Program-made: the position numbers and the translations under genes
Shown: positions 1 through 7,891 of the stretch, piece by piece
How the letters are laid out: every line of letters starts with the position of its first letter
How positions within the stretch are numbered: the stretch's first letter is position 1
The notes under the pieces: generated by a model
Databases searched by the model: none
The model's input: the letters and a program-made list of their open reading frames with translations, nothing else
Told to the model about the DNA's origin: nothing
Assembly: GCA_937894535.1 (NCBI GenBank)
Contig: CALBHI010000162.1
Coordinates: 1 to 12,806, forward strand
Origin: an uncultured Verrucomicrobiota bacterium
Lineage (GTDB): Bacteria; Verrucomicrobiota; Kiritimatiellia; CAIVKH01
Direction of reading: 5' to 3'
Length of the DNA: 12,806 nt

Positions 1-1322
1 ACCAGATCCAGACCAAGTTCCGGGACGAAATCCGTCCGCGGTTCGGCCTGATGCGCGCGAAGGAATTCATCATGAAGGACGCCTACAGTTTCGACATTGG
101 CTGGGACGAGGCCGATGTCAGCTACAAGGCGATGTACGAGGCCTACGTGCGGATCTTCCAGCGTTGTGGCTTGCGGGTGAAGGTGGTCGAGGCCGACACC
201 GGGGCGATGGGCGGGAAGTCCTCGCACGAGTTCATGGTGCTGGCCGATGCCGGCGAGGACGGGTTGGTTGAATGCGACACCTGTTCCTACGCGGCCAACC
301 TCGAACAGGCGGTGGGCCGGGTGGTGCGGGTGTTGCACTTCGGTGATGCGGCGGCGGTGCCGACTCCGGTGGCCACGCCGAACCGGCGGACCATCGAAGA
401 GGTTTCCTCGTTGCTCAAGGCACCGGCGTCGCAGTTCATCAAGACGTTGATCTACGCGAACGGCGACCAGGTCACGGCGGTGCTGGTGCCGGGCGATCGC
501 GAGGTCAACGAGATCAAGTTGCGCAAGCTGATCGGGGCAGGGGCCGAGTTGGCGACGCCCGAGGTGATCCGGCAGGTCACCGGTGCCCCGGTGGGGTTTG
601 CCGGTCCGATCGGATTGACCGTGGCGGTCATTGCCGACCTCGGCCTCAAGGATGCCTACGGGATGATCACCGGTGGCAACCAGGCTGATGTGCATTTGAG
701 CGGGGTCAGCCTGACGCGCGACGTGCCGCAGGCGCGGTACGAGGATGTGGTCAATGCCAAGAGTGGTGACGGGTGCCCGCGGTGCGGTGGCACGCTCAAG
801 GAGGCGCGCGGCATCGAGGTCGGACATGTGTTCAAGCTTGGCACGAAATACAGCGAGAAGCTCGGCGCGACCTTTCTGGATGCGCAGGGTGAAAAGCAGA
901 CGATGGTCATGGGCTGTTACGGCATCGGGGTCACCCGCACGTTGCAGTCGGTGATCGAACAGAGCCACGATGCGCAGGGGATTATCTGGCCGGTGTCGAT
1001 TGCGCCGTACCAGGTGGCGGTCATGGCGATCAACGCGGGACATGCCCCGAGTGTCGAGGTGGTCGAAAAGCTGGTCGAAGGGTTGTCGGCGGCCGGGGTG
1101 GATGTGGTGTACGATGATCGCGACGAGCGTCCGGGCGTGAAGTTCAAGGATGTGGATCTGGTCGGGATTCCGGTCCGGGTGTGCGTCGGTGAGCGTTCAT
1201 TGGCCAAGGGCGAGGTTGAGATCAAGGTCCGGAAGACCGGTGAGGTATCGTTTGCGCCGGTCGACCAGGCCGTCACGCGGGTTGTGGAACTGATCCGGCA
1301 GCTGGACACGCCGCCGGTTTAA
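1..1322 (+). CDS. proS: Prolyl-tRNA synthetase, 3' part (N-terminus outside window)
   Basis: Class II synthetase that charges tRNA-Pro in the cytosol. The gene is open at the left edge; the first complete codon is at base 3, and about 439 residues are visible of the roughly 570 usual for the long bacterial type. The opening residues QIQTKFRDEIRPRFG and then EFIMKDAYSF are class II motif 2. Next come the GGKSSHEF and CDTCSYAAN segments, then the inserted editing domain (about nt 390-740) with its GPIGL turn, which clears mischarged Ala-tRNA in this family. A CPRCGG pair follows, then motif 3 (VMGCYGIGVTR, near nt 905-940) and the C-terminal anticodon-binding domain ending in PPV. The ATG at 51 is internal, since homology continues upstream. 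The stop overlaps the ribosome site of the next gene, so the two are probably co-transcribed. Identification is secure. Confidence 0.97.
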   Translation, partial: QIQTKFRDEIRPRFGLMRAKEFIMKDAYSFDIGWDEADVSYKAMYEAYVRIFQRCGLRVKVVEADTGAMGGKSSHEFMVLADAGEDGLVECDTCSYAANLEQAVGRVVRVLHFGDAAAVPTPVATPNRRTIEEVSSLLKAPASQFIKTLIYANGDQVTAVLVPGDREVNEIKLRKLIGAGAELATPEVIRQVTGAPVGFAGPIGLTVAVIADLGLKDAYGMITGGNQADVHLSGVSLTRDVPQARYEDVVNAKSGDGCPRCGGTLKEARGIEVGHVFKLGTKYSEKLGATFLDAQGEKQTMVMGCYGIGVTRTLQSVIEQSHDAQGIIWPVSIAPYQVAVMAINAGHAPSVEVVEKLVEGLSAAGVDVVYDDRDERPGVKFKDVDLVGIPVRVCVGERSLAKGEVEIKVRKTGEVSFAPVDQAVTRVVELIRQLDTPPV

Positions 1323-1332
1323 GGAGAGCACC

Positions 1333-1593
1333 ATGCCGAGAACATACGACGTCAAGGGAACGCGGGAATACCTGTATTGGTCGGTCGGGTTGGCCTTGTT
1401 GACGATCTGGGCGATCCGGGACGGCTGGGCCGGGTACTGGGCCTCGATCGGGTTGGAAACCTTCGTGAGCAATATTATCCGGAAATACCCGGATTATCCC
1501 AACGAGAGCTTCTACATGTTTAACCGGATCCTAACATTTGTGAGCGGTATCGCCTCCATCGTGTGCGGGGTGATCCACCGGATTGTCCGGTAG
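1333..1593 (+). CDS. Small two-helix membrane protein, unknown function
   Basis: An 86-residue protein I do not recognise. The ATG has a strong ribosome site: AAGGAG at 1321-1326, 6 bases before the start and overlapping the proS stop TAA. This strongly supports real translation coupled to proS. Two hydrophobic segments (about residues 13-28 and 64-82) flank a polar stretch with KYPDYPNESF. Aromatic and charged residues cluster at the segment ends (REYLYW, RDGW, IHRIVR), as expected for a small inner-membrane protein with an N-in hairpin; the topology is inferred. No catalytic motif, signal peptidase site or lipobox is visible. Its link to proS may be only positional. Real gene likely; function unknown. 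Confidence 0.75.
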   Translation: MPRTYDVKGTREYLYWSVGLALLTIWAIRDGWAGYWASIGLETFVSNIIRKYPDYPNESFYMFNRILTFVSGIASIVCGVIHRIVR

Positions 1594-1610
1594 CTGGTAG
1601 CCGTTTTTTT
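1577..1610 (+). terminator. Possible weak terminator after the proS group
   Basis: A run of seven T at 1604-1610 follows a 5-bp perfect stem, ACCGG (1577-1581) and CCGGT (1587-1591), with loop ATTGT. The stem overlaps the last codons of the 86-residue gene, and 12 bases separate it from the T run. That is not the ideal intrinsic-terminator layout. The T run and its position before a fresh promoter make some termination plausible. Confidence 0.3.
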
Positions 1611-1634
1611 AACAAAACTTTCAGTGTGTGGGTC

Positions 1635-1662
1635 TTGACCGTTAACCTGATTCGTATAGTAT
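1635..1662 (+). promoter_or_regulatory. Candidate sigma-70-type promoter for HU-hisS-nupC
   Basis: TTGACC at 1635-1640, a 16-base spacer and TAGTAT at 1657-1662 (overlapping TATAGT at 1655-1660). It sits in an AT-richer gap after the T run at 1604-1610 and would give a leader of about 70 bases before the HU start. The palindrome-containing heptamer GTTAACC occurs in the spacer (1641-1647) and again at 1676-1682 in the leader, a possible operator pair (inference). Confidence 0.5.
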
Positions 1663-1737
1663 TGCCAACAGGTAAGTTAACCACCGGGCACGCGGCGCAG
1701 GGCGAATGATCAGCACAAGGAACTGGGGGAAGGCACC

Positions 1738-2061
1738 ATGACAAAGCGGGATCTAGTAGTTCGAATTTCTGAAGAGACCGGCCTGATTCAGCAGGATGTC
1801 TATACGATCATCCAGAAGACGCTGGATTATATTGTCGAGGGCTTGACGAAGGGCGAGACCATTGAGTTCCGCAACTTCGGCGTCTTCGAGGTGCGCACGC
1901 GCAAGCAGCGCATCGGCCGCAACCCGAACAAACCGGTGCAGGTGGTGACGATTCCCGAGCGCAAGGTCGTGAAGTTCAAGCCGGGCAAGATCATGAAGCA
2001 GCTGATCACCGACCGTCCGGCGGCACCGGGCGAGGTGATTCCCCCGTCGTCCGACGACTGA
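1738..2061 (+). CDS. HU/IHF-family nucleoid DNA-binding protein
   Basis: A 107-residue histone-like protein that binds and bends DNA as a dimer and helps organise the nucleoid. The fold is clear: an N-terminal helical part (TKRDLVVRISEETGL), the FRNFGVFEVR strand turn at residues 44-53, and the beta-arm tip GRNP at 60-63, whose proline intercalates in the minor groove in this family. The conserved VVKFKPGK ends the core at about 77-84. The tail (90-107) runs about 15 residues beyond a typical 90-residue HU and ends in acidic SSDD. The start ATG has a GGGGGAAGG ribosome site 5 bases upstream. The stop lies 4 bases before the hisS ATG. HU, IHF-alpha and IHF-beta cannot be told apart here, so no symbol is given. 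Confidence 0.93.
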   Translation: MTKRDLVVRISEETGLIQQDVYTIIQKTLDYIVEGLTKGETIEFRNFGVFEVRTRKQRIGRNPNKPVQVVTIPERKVVKFKPGKIMKQLITDRPAAPGEVIPPSSDD

Positions 2062-2065
2062 TCGC

Positions 2066-3334
<1,269 letters not shown>

Positions 3335-3345
3335 GGATTCCTGCG

Positions 3346-4644
3346 ATGCACCCGGGCCTGATGGATGTGGCGCGCGGTATCTTCGGGATGGTCGCCTTGA
3401 TCGTGATCGCATGGGCTTTCAGTGAACAACGGTCACGCATCCACTGGCGGTTGGTGGTTTCGGGATCCCTGCTCCAGGTGGCCATTGCGTGGCTGGTCAT
3501 CAAAGTTCCTGCCGTGCGTGCGGGGTTTGAGCATGTCTCCGGGTTCTTCATCGAACTCATGGCCTTCTCGCGTTCCGGTGCGGAGTTCCTGTTCGGCGGG
3601 TTGATGAATCCCGATACGATGGGATTCATCTTCGCCTTCCAGGTATTACCGACCATCGTGTTTTTCTCGGCACTCACCTCGGCCTTGTACTACCTCAACA
3701 TCCTGCAATGGGTGGTTTATGCCTTCGCCTGGGTCATGCACCGCACGATGCGGCTGTCCGGCGCTGAGAGCCTGGCGGCGGCGGCGAACATCTTTGTGGG
3801 ACAGACCGAAGCGCCGCTGGTGGTAAAGCCGTACCTGGAACGGATGACGCGGTCGGAGATGTTGTCGTTGATGGCGGGCGGCATGGCGACGATTGCCGGG
3901 GCGGTGTTGGTGGCGTACATCGGGATCCTGGGCGGGGGAGATCCGGAGCGGATGCAGTATTTCGCAACGCACCTGTTGATTGCCTCCATCATCTCGGCAC
4001 CGGCCGCATTGATGACGGCGAAGATCATGCTGCCCGAGACGGAGGAGGTGGACCGCAACCTCGATGTGCCGCGCCATGCGATGGGCGGGAACCTGCTTGA
4101 CGCGATCGCCACCGGTACGGCCCAGGGGGTCAAGCTGGCGGTCAATGTTGCGGCCATGCTGTTGGTGTTCACGGCGATGATCGCGCTGGTGAACTACCTG
4201 ATGGGTGAGCTGATCGGGACGTCCACCGGGCTCAACGAGCGGATTGCGGTGTGGAGCGACGGACGTTACGAAACGTTGTCGTTGCAGGTGGTGCTGGGTT
4301 TGCTGTTCGCACCGGTGGCGTGGATCATCGGGGTTCCCGCCGGGGATTTGCTGACGGTCGGGCAGTTGCTCGGCGAGAAGACGATCCTCAACGAGTTTTA
4401 TGCGTATGTCACCTTCGGGCAGCTCAAGGACGCGGGGGTGATGGTGTCGCCCAAGAGCATCCTGATCACCACCTATGCGCTGTGCGGGTTTGCCAACATC
4501 GCCTCGATCGGGATCCAGTTGGGCGGTATCAGTGCGCTGGCGCCGGGTCAGCGGATGACGTTGGCGCAACTCGGCGTCAAGGCCCTGATCGCCGGGACCA
4601 TCGCCTCGTTGCTGACCGCCTGCGTGGCGGGGATGCTGGTCTAG
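3346..4644 (+). CDS. Concentrative nucleoside transporter, NupC/CNT family
   Basis: A 432-residue inner-membrane protein that should import nucleosides using a proton or sodium gradient. Hydrophobic segments span most of its length. CNT signatures match the substrate site known from Vibrio CNT: GQTEAP (152-157), the NEF in ILNEFYAYVTF (E350 region), and CGFANIASIGIQLGG (380-394), whose Asn and Ser contact the sugar. GGMATIAGAVLVAYIGIL (178-195) is also typical. I chose ATG 3346 because GAGG stands 10 bases upstream; an in-frame TTG at 3331 overlaps the hisS stop and would add only five residues. It appears to be the last gene of the HU-hisS group. No strong terminator follows. The exact nucleoside or cation specificity cannot be read. 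Confidence 0.93.
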   Translation: MHPGLMDVARGIFGMVALIVIAWAFSEQRSRIHWRLVVSGSLLQVAIAWLVIKVPAVRAGFEHVSGFFIELMAFSRSGAEFLFGGLMNPDTMGFIFAFQVLPTIVFFSALTSALYYLNILQWVVYAFAWVMHRTMRLSGAESLAAAANIFVGQTEAPLVVKPYLERMTRSEMLSLMAGGMATIAGAVLVAYIGILGGGDPERMQYFATHLLIASIISAPAALMTAKIMLPETEEVDRNLDVPRHAMGGNLLDAIATGTAQGVKLAVNVAAMLLVFTAMIALVNYLMGELIGTSTGLNERIAVWSDGRYETLSLQVVLGLLFAPVAWIIGVPAGDLLTVGQLLGEKTILNEFYAYVTFGQLKDAGVMVSPKSILITTYALCGFANIASIGIQLGGISALAPGQRMTLAQLGVKALIAGTIASLLTACVAGMLV

Positions 4645-4664
4645 CTACGCTGCAAGCAATTAAA

Positions 4665-4692
4665 CCGCGGATTTCGCGGATGATCGCGGATG
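4665..4692. repeat. Short CGCGGAT direct repeat in the nupC/nadC gap
   Basis: CGCGGAT occurs three times, at 4666-4672, 4675-4681 and 4685-4691 (spacing 9 then 10), preceded by TAAAC. I recall similar AACCGCGGATT...CGCGGAT strings as dispersed intergenic repeats in many bacterial genomes, often misread as coding (peptides starting KPRIS...). The gap 4645-4770 between the converging transporter and nadC holds nothing else I can support: no gene and no clean terminator hairpin. Confidence 0.6.
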
Positions 4693-4770
4693 CCGATGAG
4701 GCACGATCCATGCCGCTTACGAGGAGGCAGCGCTACCCTTAATCCATCTTGATGTCTGGCGTGTCGCAGG

Positions 4771-5616
4771 CTAGTCGGGACGGTCGACTTTGAGGGAAAT
4801 GTCGAGGGCTTTGACGGAGTGGGTCAGGGCGCCGACGGAGATGAAGGTGACGCCGGTTTCGGCGATGGCGCGCACGGTATCGAGGGTGACATTTCCGGAG
4901 GCTTCGACGGGGCAACGACCGCCGATCAGGGTGACGGCTTCGCGCATCCGGTCGAGCGGCATGTTGTCGAGCATGATGATGTCGGCCCCGGCGTCGAGGG
5001 CTTCGCGGACTTCCGCGAGGGTTTCCGTTTCCACTTCGATGCGGAGGCCGGGGCAACGGGTGCGCAGGCGGTGGACGGCGGCGGTGATGCCACCGGCGAG
5101 GCGCAGGTGGTTGTCTTTGATCATGGCGAGGTCGCTGAGGGTCATGCGGTGGTTGCGGGCACCTCCGGTGCGCACGGCATACTTGTCGAGGGCGCGCAGT
5201 CCAGGCGCGGTCTTGCGGGTGTCGAGGATGGTGACGGGCAGACCGCGCACGGCGTCAACATAGTGTGCGGCGGCGGTGGCGATGCCGGAGCAGCGTTGGA
5301 GGATGTTCAAGGCGACGCGCTCACCGGTAAGCAGGGTTCGGATGAGGCCGGTCAGGCGGGCGATGGGCTGGCCGGGTGATAAGCGGGTGCCGTCGGACAC
5401 GTGTGGTTCGACGAGGAAGTCGGGATCGAGGGTGGCAAAAACCTCGGTGAAAACGGGGAGACCGGCGATGATGCCGGGGGCTTTGGCGATCAGGGTGGCG
5501 GAGCCTCTCGCGTCTGCCTCGAATAGGTGCTGGGTGGTGACATCGCCACCCGGAGTATCTTCGGCCAGCGCGGTGCGGATCAGGTCGGTGTAATCGGACG
5601 GCTTCAGGGGCTCCAT
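4771..5616 (-). CDS. nadC: Nicotinate-nucleotide pyrophosphorylase (quinolinate phosphoribosyltransferase)
   Basis: Makes nicotinate mononucleotide, CO2 and pyrophosphate from quinolinate and PRPP, the third step of de novo NAD synthesis, in the cytosol. It has 281 residues, the normal size. Visible landmarks: GDVTT (24-28), GERVALNILQRCSGIAT (98-114), TRKTAPGLR (133-141), RTGGARNHR (149-157), KDNH (167-170), the EVE and LDN strands (194-196, 216-218), EASGN (238-242) and SVGALTHSV (260-268). These include the basic and acidic residues that hold quinolinate and PRPP. The ATG lies inside the end of nadB (13-base overlap), with GAGG 8 bases upstream, so the two are coupled. It is the last gene of the leftward group. 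Confidence 0.97.
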   Translation of the reverse strand: MEPLKPSDYTDLIRTALAEDTPGGDVTTQHLFEADARGSATLIAKAPGIIAGLPVFTEVFATLDPDFLVEPHVSDGTRLSPGQPIARLTGLIRTLLTGERVALNILQRCSGIATAAAHYVDAVRGLPVTILDTRKTAPGLRALDKYAVRTGGARNHRMTLSDLAMIKDNHLRLAGGITAAVHRLRTRCPGLRIEVETETLAEVREALDAGADIIMLDNMPLDRMREAVTLIGGRCPVEASGNVTLDTVRAIAETGVTFISVGALTHSVKALDISLKVDRPD

Positions 5617-7202
5617 GCCACGATCCTCGGTTCGGTGCCGCGTTTCAGGGTGATATGGCCTTCGAAACGTTGATTTTCGTCGGGGAAGTCCTCGCGGATG
5701 TGGGCGCCGCGCGATTCCTCGCGGATCAGGGCGCCGCGGGTGGTGAGCTCGCAGACACGCAGCATCTTGCGGAAGGCGCGGCCACCCCAGCAGTTCATCA
5801 GGTCGCGGTGTTCCTCGCGCAGTCCGCGCAATTCGGCGAGGGCACTTTCCAAACCTGTCCGGGTGCGGATGATGCCGACCCGATCGGTCATCAGGGTGCA
5901 GACCTGTTCGCGCAGGCGTTTCAGCAGCAGCGGATCGACCGGTTTCAGGTCGCGGCGCGGCAGGTCATTCAACAAACGTTCGGGTGGTGGCACATCCTCG
6001 GTGATGGTCAGGGCTCCATCGATGGCGCGTTTGCCGAAGACCAGGCACTCGAGCAGGGAATTGCTGGCGAGGCGGTTTGCGCCGTGCACGCCGGTGCAGG
6101 CGGATTCACCGCAGGCGAAGAGCCCCCAGATGCTGGTGCCGGCCATGCGTCCGGTCACCACGCCGCCGATCTGGTAATGGGCGGCGGGAGCAACCGGGAT
6201 CGGATCGACGGCGATGTCCACGCCGTGGGGCAGGCAGGCCTGGTAGACATTGGCGAAGCGGGTGCGCACGGCGTCGTGGTCGAGGTGTTTCATCGAGAGG
6301 TACACATGATCCACGTTTTGGCGTTTCATCTCCTTGAAGATGGCGATGGAGACGACATCGCGCGGGGCGAGGTCGCCTTGCGGATGGTAATCCTTCACGA
6401 AGGCGCGGCCCTGGGCATCGATGAGGCGTCCGCCTTCACCGCGCAGCGCTTCGCTGATCAGGAAGGTTTCGCCGGATGTGGTGAAGAGGGCGGTGGGATG
6501 GAATTGCACGAATTCCATGTCGCAGACTTCCGCGCCGGCCTGGTAGGCGAGGGCGATGCCGTCGCCGGAGGACGTAGGCGGATTGGTGGTGCGGCGGAAG
6601 TTGCCGGCGGCACCGCCGGTGGCGAGGATGGTGGCGCGGGCGGAAAAGCACACGGGATCAAGCTGTTCGCGCTCAAAGGCGAGCAAGCCGACGCAGCGGT
6701 TTTCCTGGATGACGAGTTCGGCGACGGTGGTATGTTCGAAGATTTCGATCCGGTCGTGGTGCAGGACGCGGTCCAGCAGGAATTGCACGACGGCACGGCC
6801 GGTGGCGTTGCCCTGGGCGTGCAGGATGCGGCGGTGGCTGTGGCCGCCTTCAAGGCCGAGGTGCAGGCCGCGGCTTCCTTCGTCGAATTGCATGCCCATG
6901 GCGATCAGGTCGCGGACACGTTGCACGCCTTCGCCGACGAGGATTTCCACGGCGGCCTTGCGGCAGAGTCCGCGACCGGCGGTGATGGTGTCATCGAGGT
7001 GGAAATAGGCGGAATCATCCTGATCGATCGCCGCAGCAATCCCGCCTTGCGCCCAGTAGGAACTGCTTTGCTGGAGGGAGGATTTCGAAAGCAGGGCGAC
7101 ACGGCCGTGGCGGGCGGCACAGAAGGCGGCATAGAGACCGGCCAGTCCGGACCCGATGATCAGGAAATCGAAGTGGCGGTGGGATGGGGTGGGTTGGCTC
7201 AT
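5604..7202 (-). CDS. nadB: L-aspartate oxidase
   Basis: Flavoprotein that oxidises L-aspartate to iminoaspartate, the first step of de novo NAD synthesis. The 532-residue reading from ATG 7202 begins MSQPTPSHRHFDFLIIGSG, placing the FAD loop GSGLAGL at 17-23 as in the family. Further landmarks: AQGGIA (51-56), EGGHSHRRILH (118-128), ATGGA (194-198), HPTAL (235-239), ALRGEGG (252-258), APRDVV with the catalytic Arg (279-284), PAAHY (339-343), GANRLASNSLLECLVFG (374-390) and the C-terminal helical domain with REESRGAHIREDFP. An in-frame ATG at 7298 would add 32 basic, low-hydrophobicity residues overlapping the upstream gene and is less likely. The start lacks a clear ribosome site but overlaps the stop of a 26-codon ORF. 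No nadA is in this window. Confidence 0.96.
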   Translation of the reverse strand: MSQPTPSHRHFDFLIIGSGLAGLYAAFCAARHGRVALLSKSSLQQSSSYWAQGGIAAAIDQDDSAYFHLDDTITAGRGLCRKAAVEILVGEGVQRVRDLIAMGMQFDEGSRGLHLGLEGGHSHRRILHAQGNATGRAVVQFLLDRVLHHDRIEIFEHTTVAELVIQENRCVGLLAFEREQLDPVCFSARATILATGGAAGNFRRTTNPPTSSGDGIALAYQAGAEVCDMEFVQFHPTALFTTSGETFLISEALRGEGGRLIDAQGRAFVKDYHPQGDLAPRDVVSIAIFKEMKRQNVDHVYLSMKHLDHDAVRTRFANVYQACLPHGVDIAVDPIPVAPAAHYQIGGVVTGRMAGTSIWGLFACGESACTGVHGANRLASNSLLECLVFGKRAIDGALTITEDVPPPERLLNDLPRRDLKPVDPLLLKRLREQVCTLMTDRVGIIRTRTGLESALAELRGLREEHRDLMNCWGGRAFRKMLRVCELTTRGALIREESRGAHIREDFPDENQRFEGHITLKRGTEPRIVAWSP

Positions 7203-7279
7203 GCCATGGCGGCGACGGAGTCCAGGGATTGGACACGCAAAACGGCGCGGTTTCCAATGGTTGGAAGGATGTCGGTCAT
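7199..7279 (-). CDS. Possible 26-codon ORF bridging pfpI and nadB
   Basis: Starts at an ATGA that overlaps the stop of the DJ-1/PfpI gene (7276-7279) and stops at an ATGA that overlaps the nadB start (7199-7202). It encodes MTDILPTIGNRAV...SVAAMA, 26 residues, with no recognisable domain. It has no strong ribosome site, so it would depend on termination-reinitiation. Seen directly: the double 4-base overlap and the open frame. Inferred: that ribosomes traverse it to reach nadB, which also lacks a ribosome site. It may be chance. Confidence 0.35.
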   Translation of the reverse strand: MTDILPTIGNRAVLRVQSLDSVAAMA

Positions 7280-7791
7280 GAGCGTGCCCGCACGGCATCC
7301 ACCAGTGCCTTGGCGAAAACGGCCAGGTCGGCGGGGGTGCGGGAGCTGATCAGGTTGTCATCGACAACCAGTGGTTCATTCAACCAGATGGCACCGGCGT
7401 TCACCATGTCATCACGGATGCCGATGGTGCTGGTGGCGCGGCGGCCCTTGAGAATGCCGGCGGAGATCAGGATCCAGCCGGCATGGCAAATGAAGGCGAT
7501 CGGTTTGCGGGCTTCGTGGAATTCGCGGACGAGGCGGAGCACATTCGCGTCGCGGCGGAGTTTGTCGGGCGCGAAACCACCGGGGACAAGCAGGGCGTCG
7601 TACTCCTCCGACTCGACATCGGCGATGTCAATGGTGGCCGGGCAGGGATAACCGTGTTTGCCTTTGTAGGTGCGGTTGGCTTCGGGACCGGCTACGGGAA
7701 CCGTCCATCCTTCCTCTTCGAGGCGCAGTTTGGGGTACCACAGTTCGAGGTCTTCGTAGATGTCGTCAACGAGGGCGAGGATCTTTTTCAC
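7276..7791 (-). CDS. DJ-1/PfpI family protein (class I glutamine amidotransferase-like)
   Basis: 171 residues, full length for the family. The fold starts with MKKILALVDDIYEDLELWYP, placing the conserved Glu at position 13, then VPGG (69-72) and the nucleophile elbow ICHAGWILISAG (101-112) with C102 and H103 as the expected Cys-His pair. STIGIRDD and LVVDDNLISSRTPAD complete the PfpI pattern. Members have been assigned as intracellular proteases, chaperones, glyoxalases or deglycases, and some of these roles are disputed, so I give no single activity. The start is GTG with GGAG 9 bases upstream. It heads the leftward group with nadB and nadC and is divergent from a DNA glycosylase, which fits a stress or damage role (inference). 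Confidence 0.92.
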   Translation of the reverse strand: MKKILALVDDIYEDLELWYPKLRLEEEGWTVPVAGPEANRTYKGKHGYPCPATIDIADVESEEYDALLVPGGFAPDKLRRDANVLRLVREFHEARKPIAFICHAGWILISAGILKGRRATSTIGIRDDMVNAGAIWLNEPLVVDDNLISSRTPADLAVFAKALVDAVRARS

Positions 7792-7814
7792 GCGGCAATC
7801 TCCACAGTGCGCTT

Positions 7815-7843
7815 ATCCTACGCCAACCGGCAGGGGTGCGCAA
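7815..7843 (-). promoter_or_regulatory. Candidate promoter for pfpI-nadB-nadC
   Basis: Read leftward: TTGCGC (complement of 7838-7843), a 17-base spacer, then TAGGAT (complement of 7815-7820). It would start transcription about 16-18 bases before the GTG of the DJ-1/PfpI gene, leaving room for its GGAG site. Its -35 box stands 13 bases from the -35 box of the divergent glycosylase promoter. Confidence 0.5.
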
Positions 7844-7856
7844 GCGGGGGTTCGGG

Positions 7857-7885
7857 TTGGCAGGCGGAGTGAGGCGGCGTATCCT
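7857..7885 (+). promoter_or_regulatory. Candidate promoter giving a leaderless glycosylase mRNA
   Basis: TTGGCA at 7857-7862, exactly 17 bases, then TATCCT at 7880-7885. The ATG is at 7892, only 6 bases beyond the -10 box, so a normal start point would fall at or next to the ATG. There is no usable Shine-Dalgarno site. This supports a leaderless message and also supports ATG 7892 as the start. Confidence 0.6.
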
Positions 7886-7891
7886 ATCGCC

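Noticed and set aside
2046..2058. GTCGTC-C-GACGAC palindrome at the end of the HU gene
   Set aside because: The 1-base centre leaves no workable loop and it simply encodes Ser-Ser-Asp-Asp; not a terminator and inside an operon.
3646..4569. 307-codon - strand frame opposite the nucleoside transporter
   Set aside because: His/Arg/Gln-rich antisense shadow without a ribosome site or motif.
5655..7349. 564-codon open frame on the + strand opposite nadB
   Set aside because: Equal in length to the nadB frame but low-complexity (Gly/Ala/Val-rich) with no domain. It is an antisense shadow of a clearly recognised gene in GC-rich DNA.
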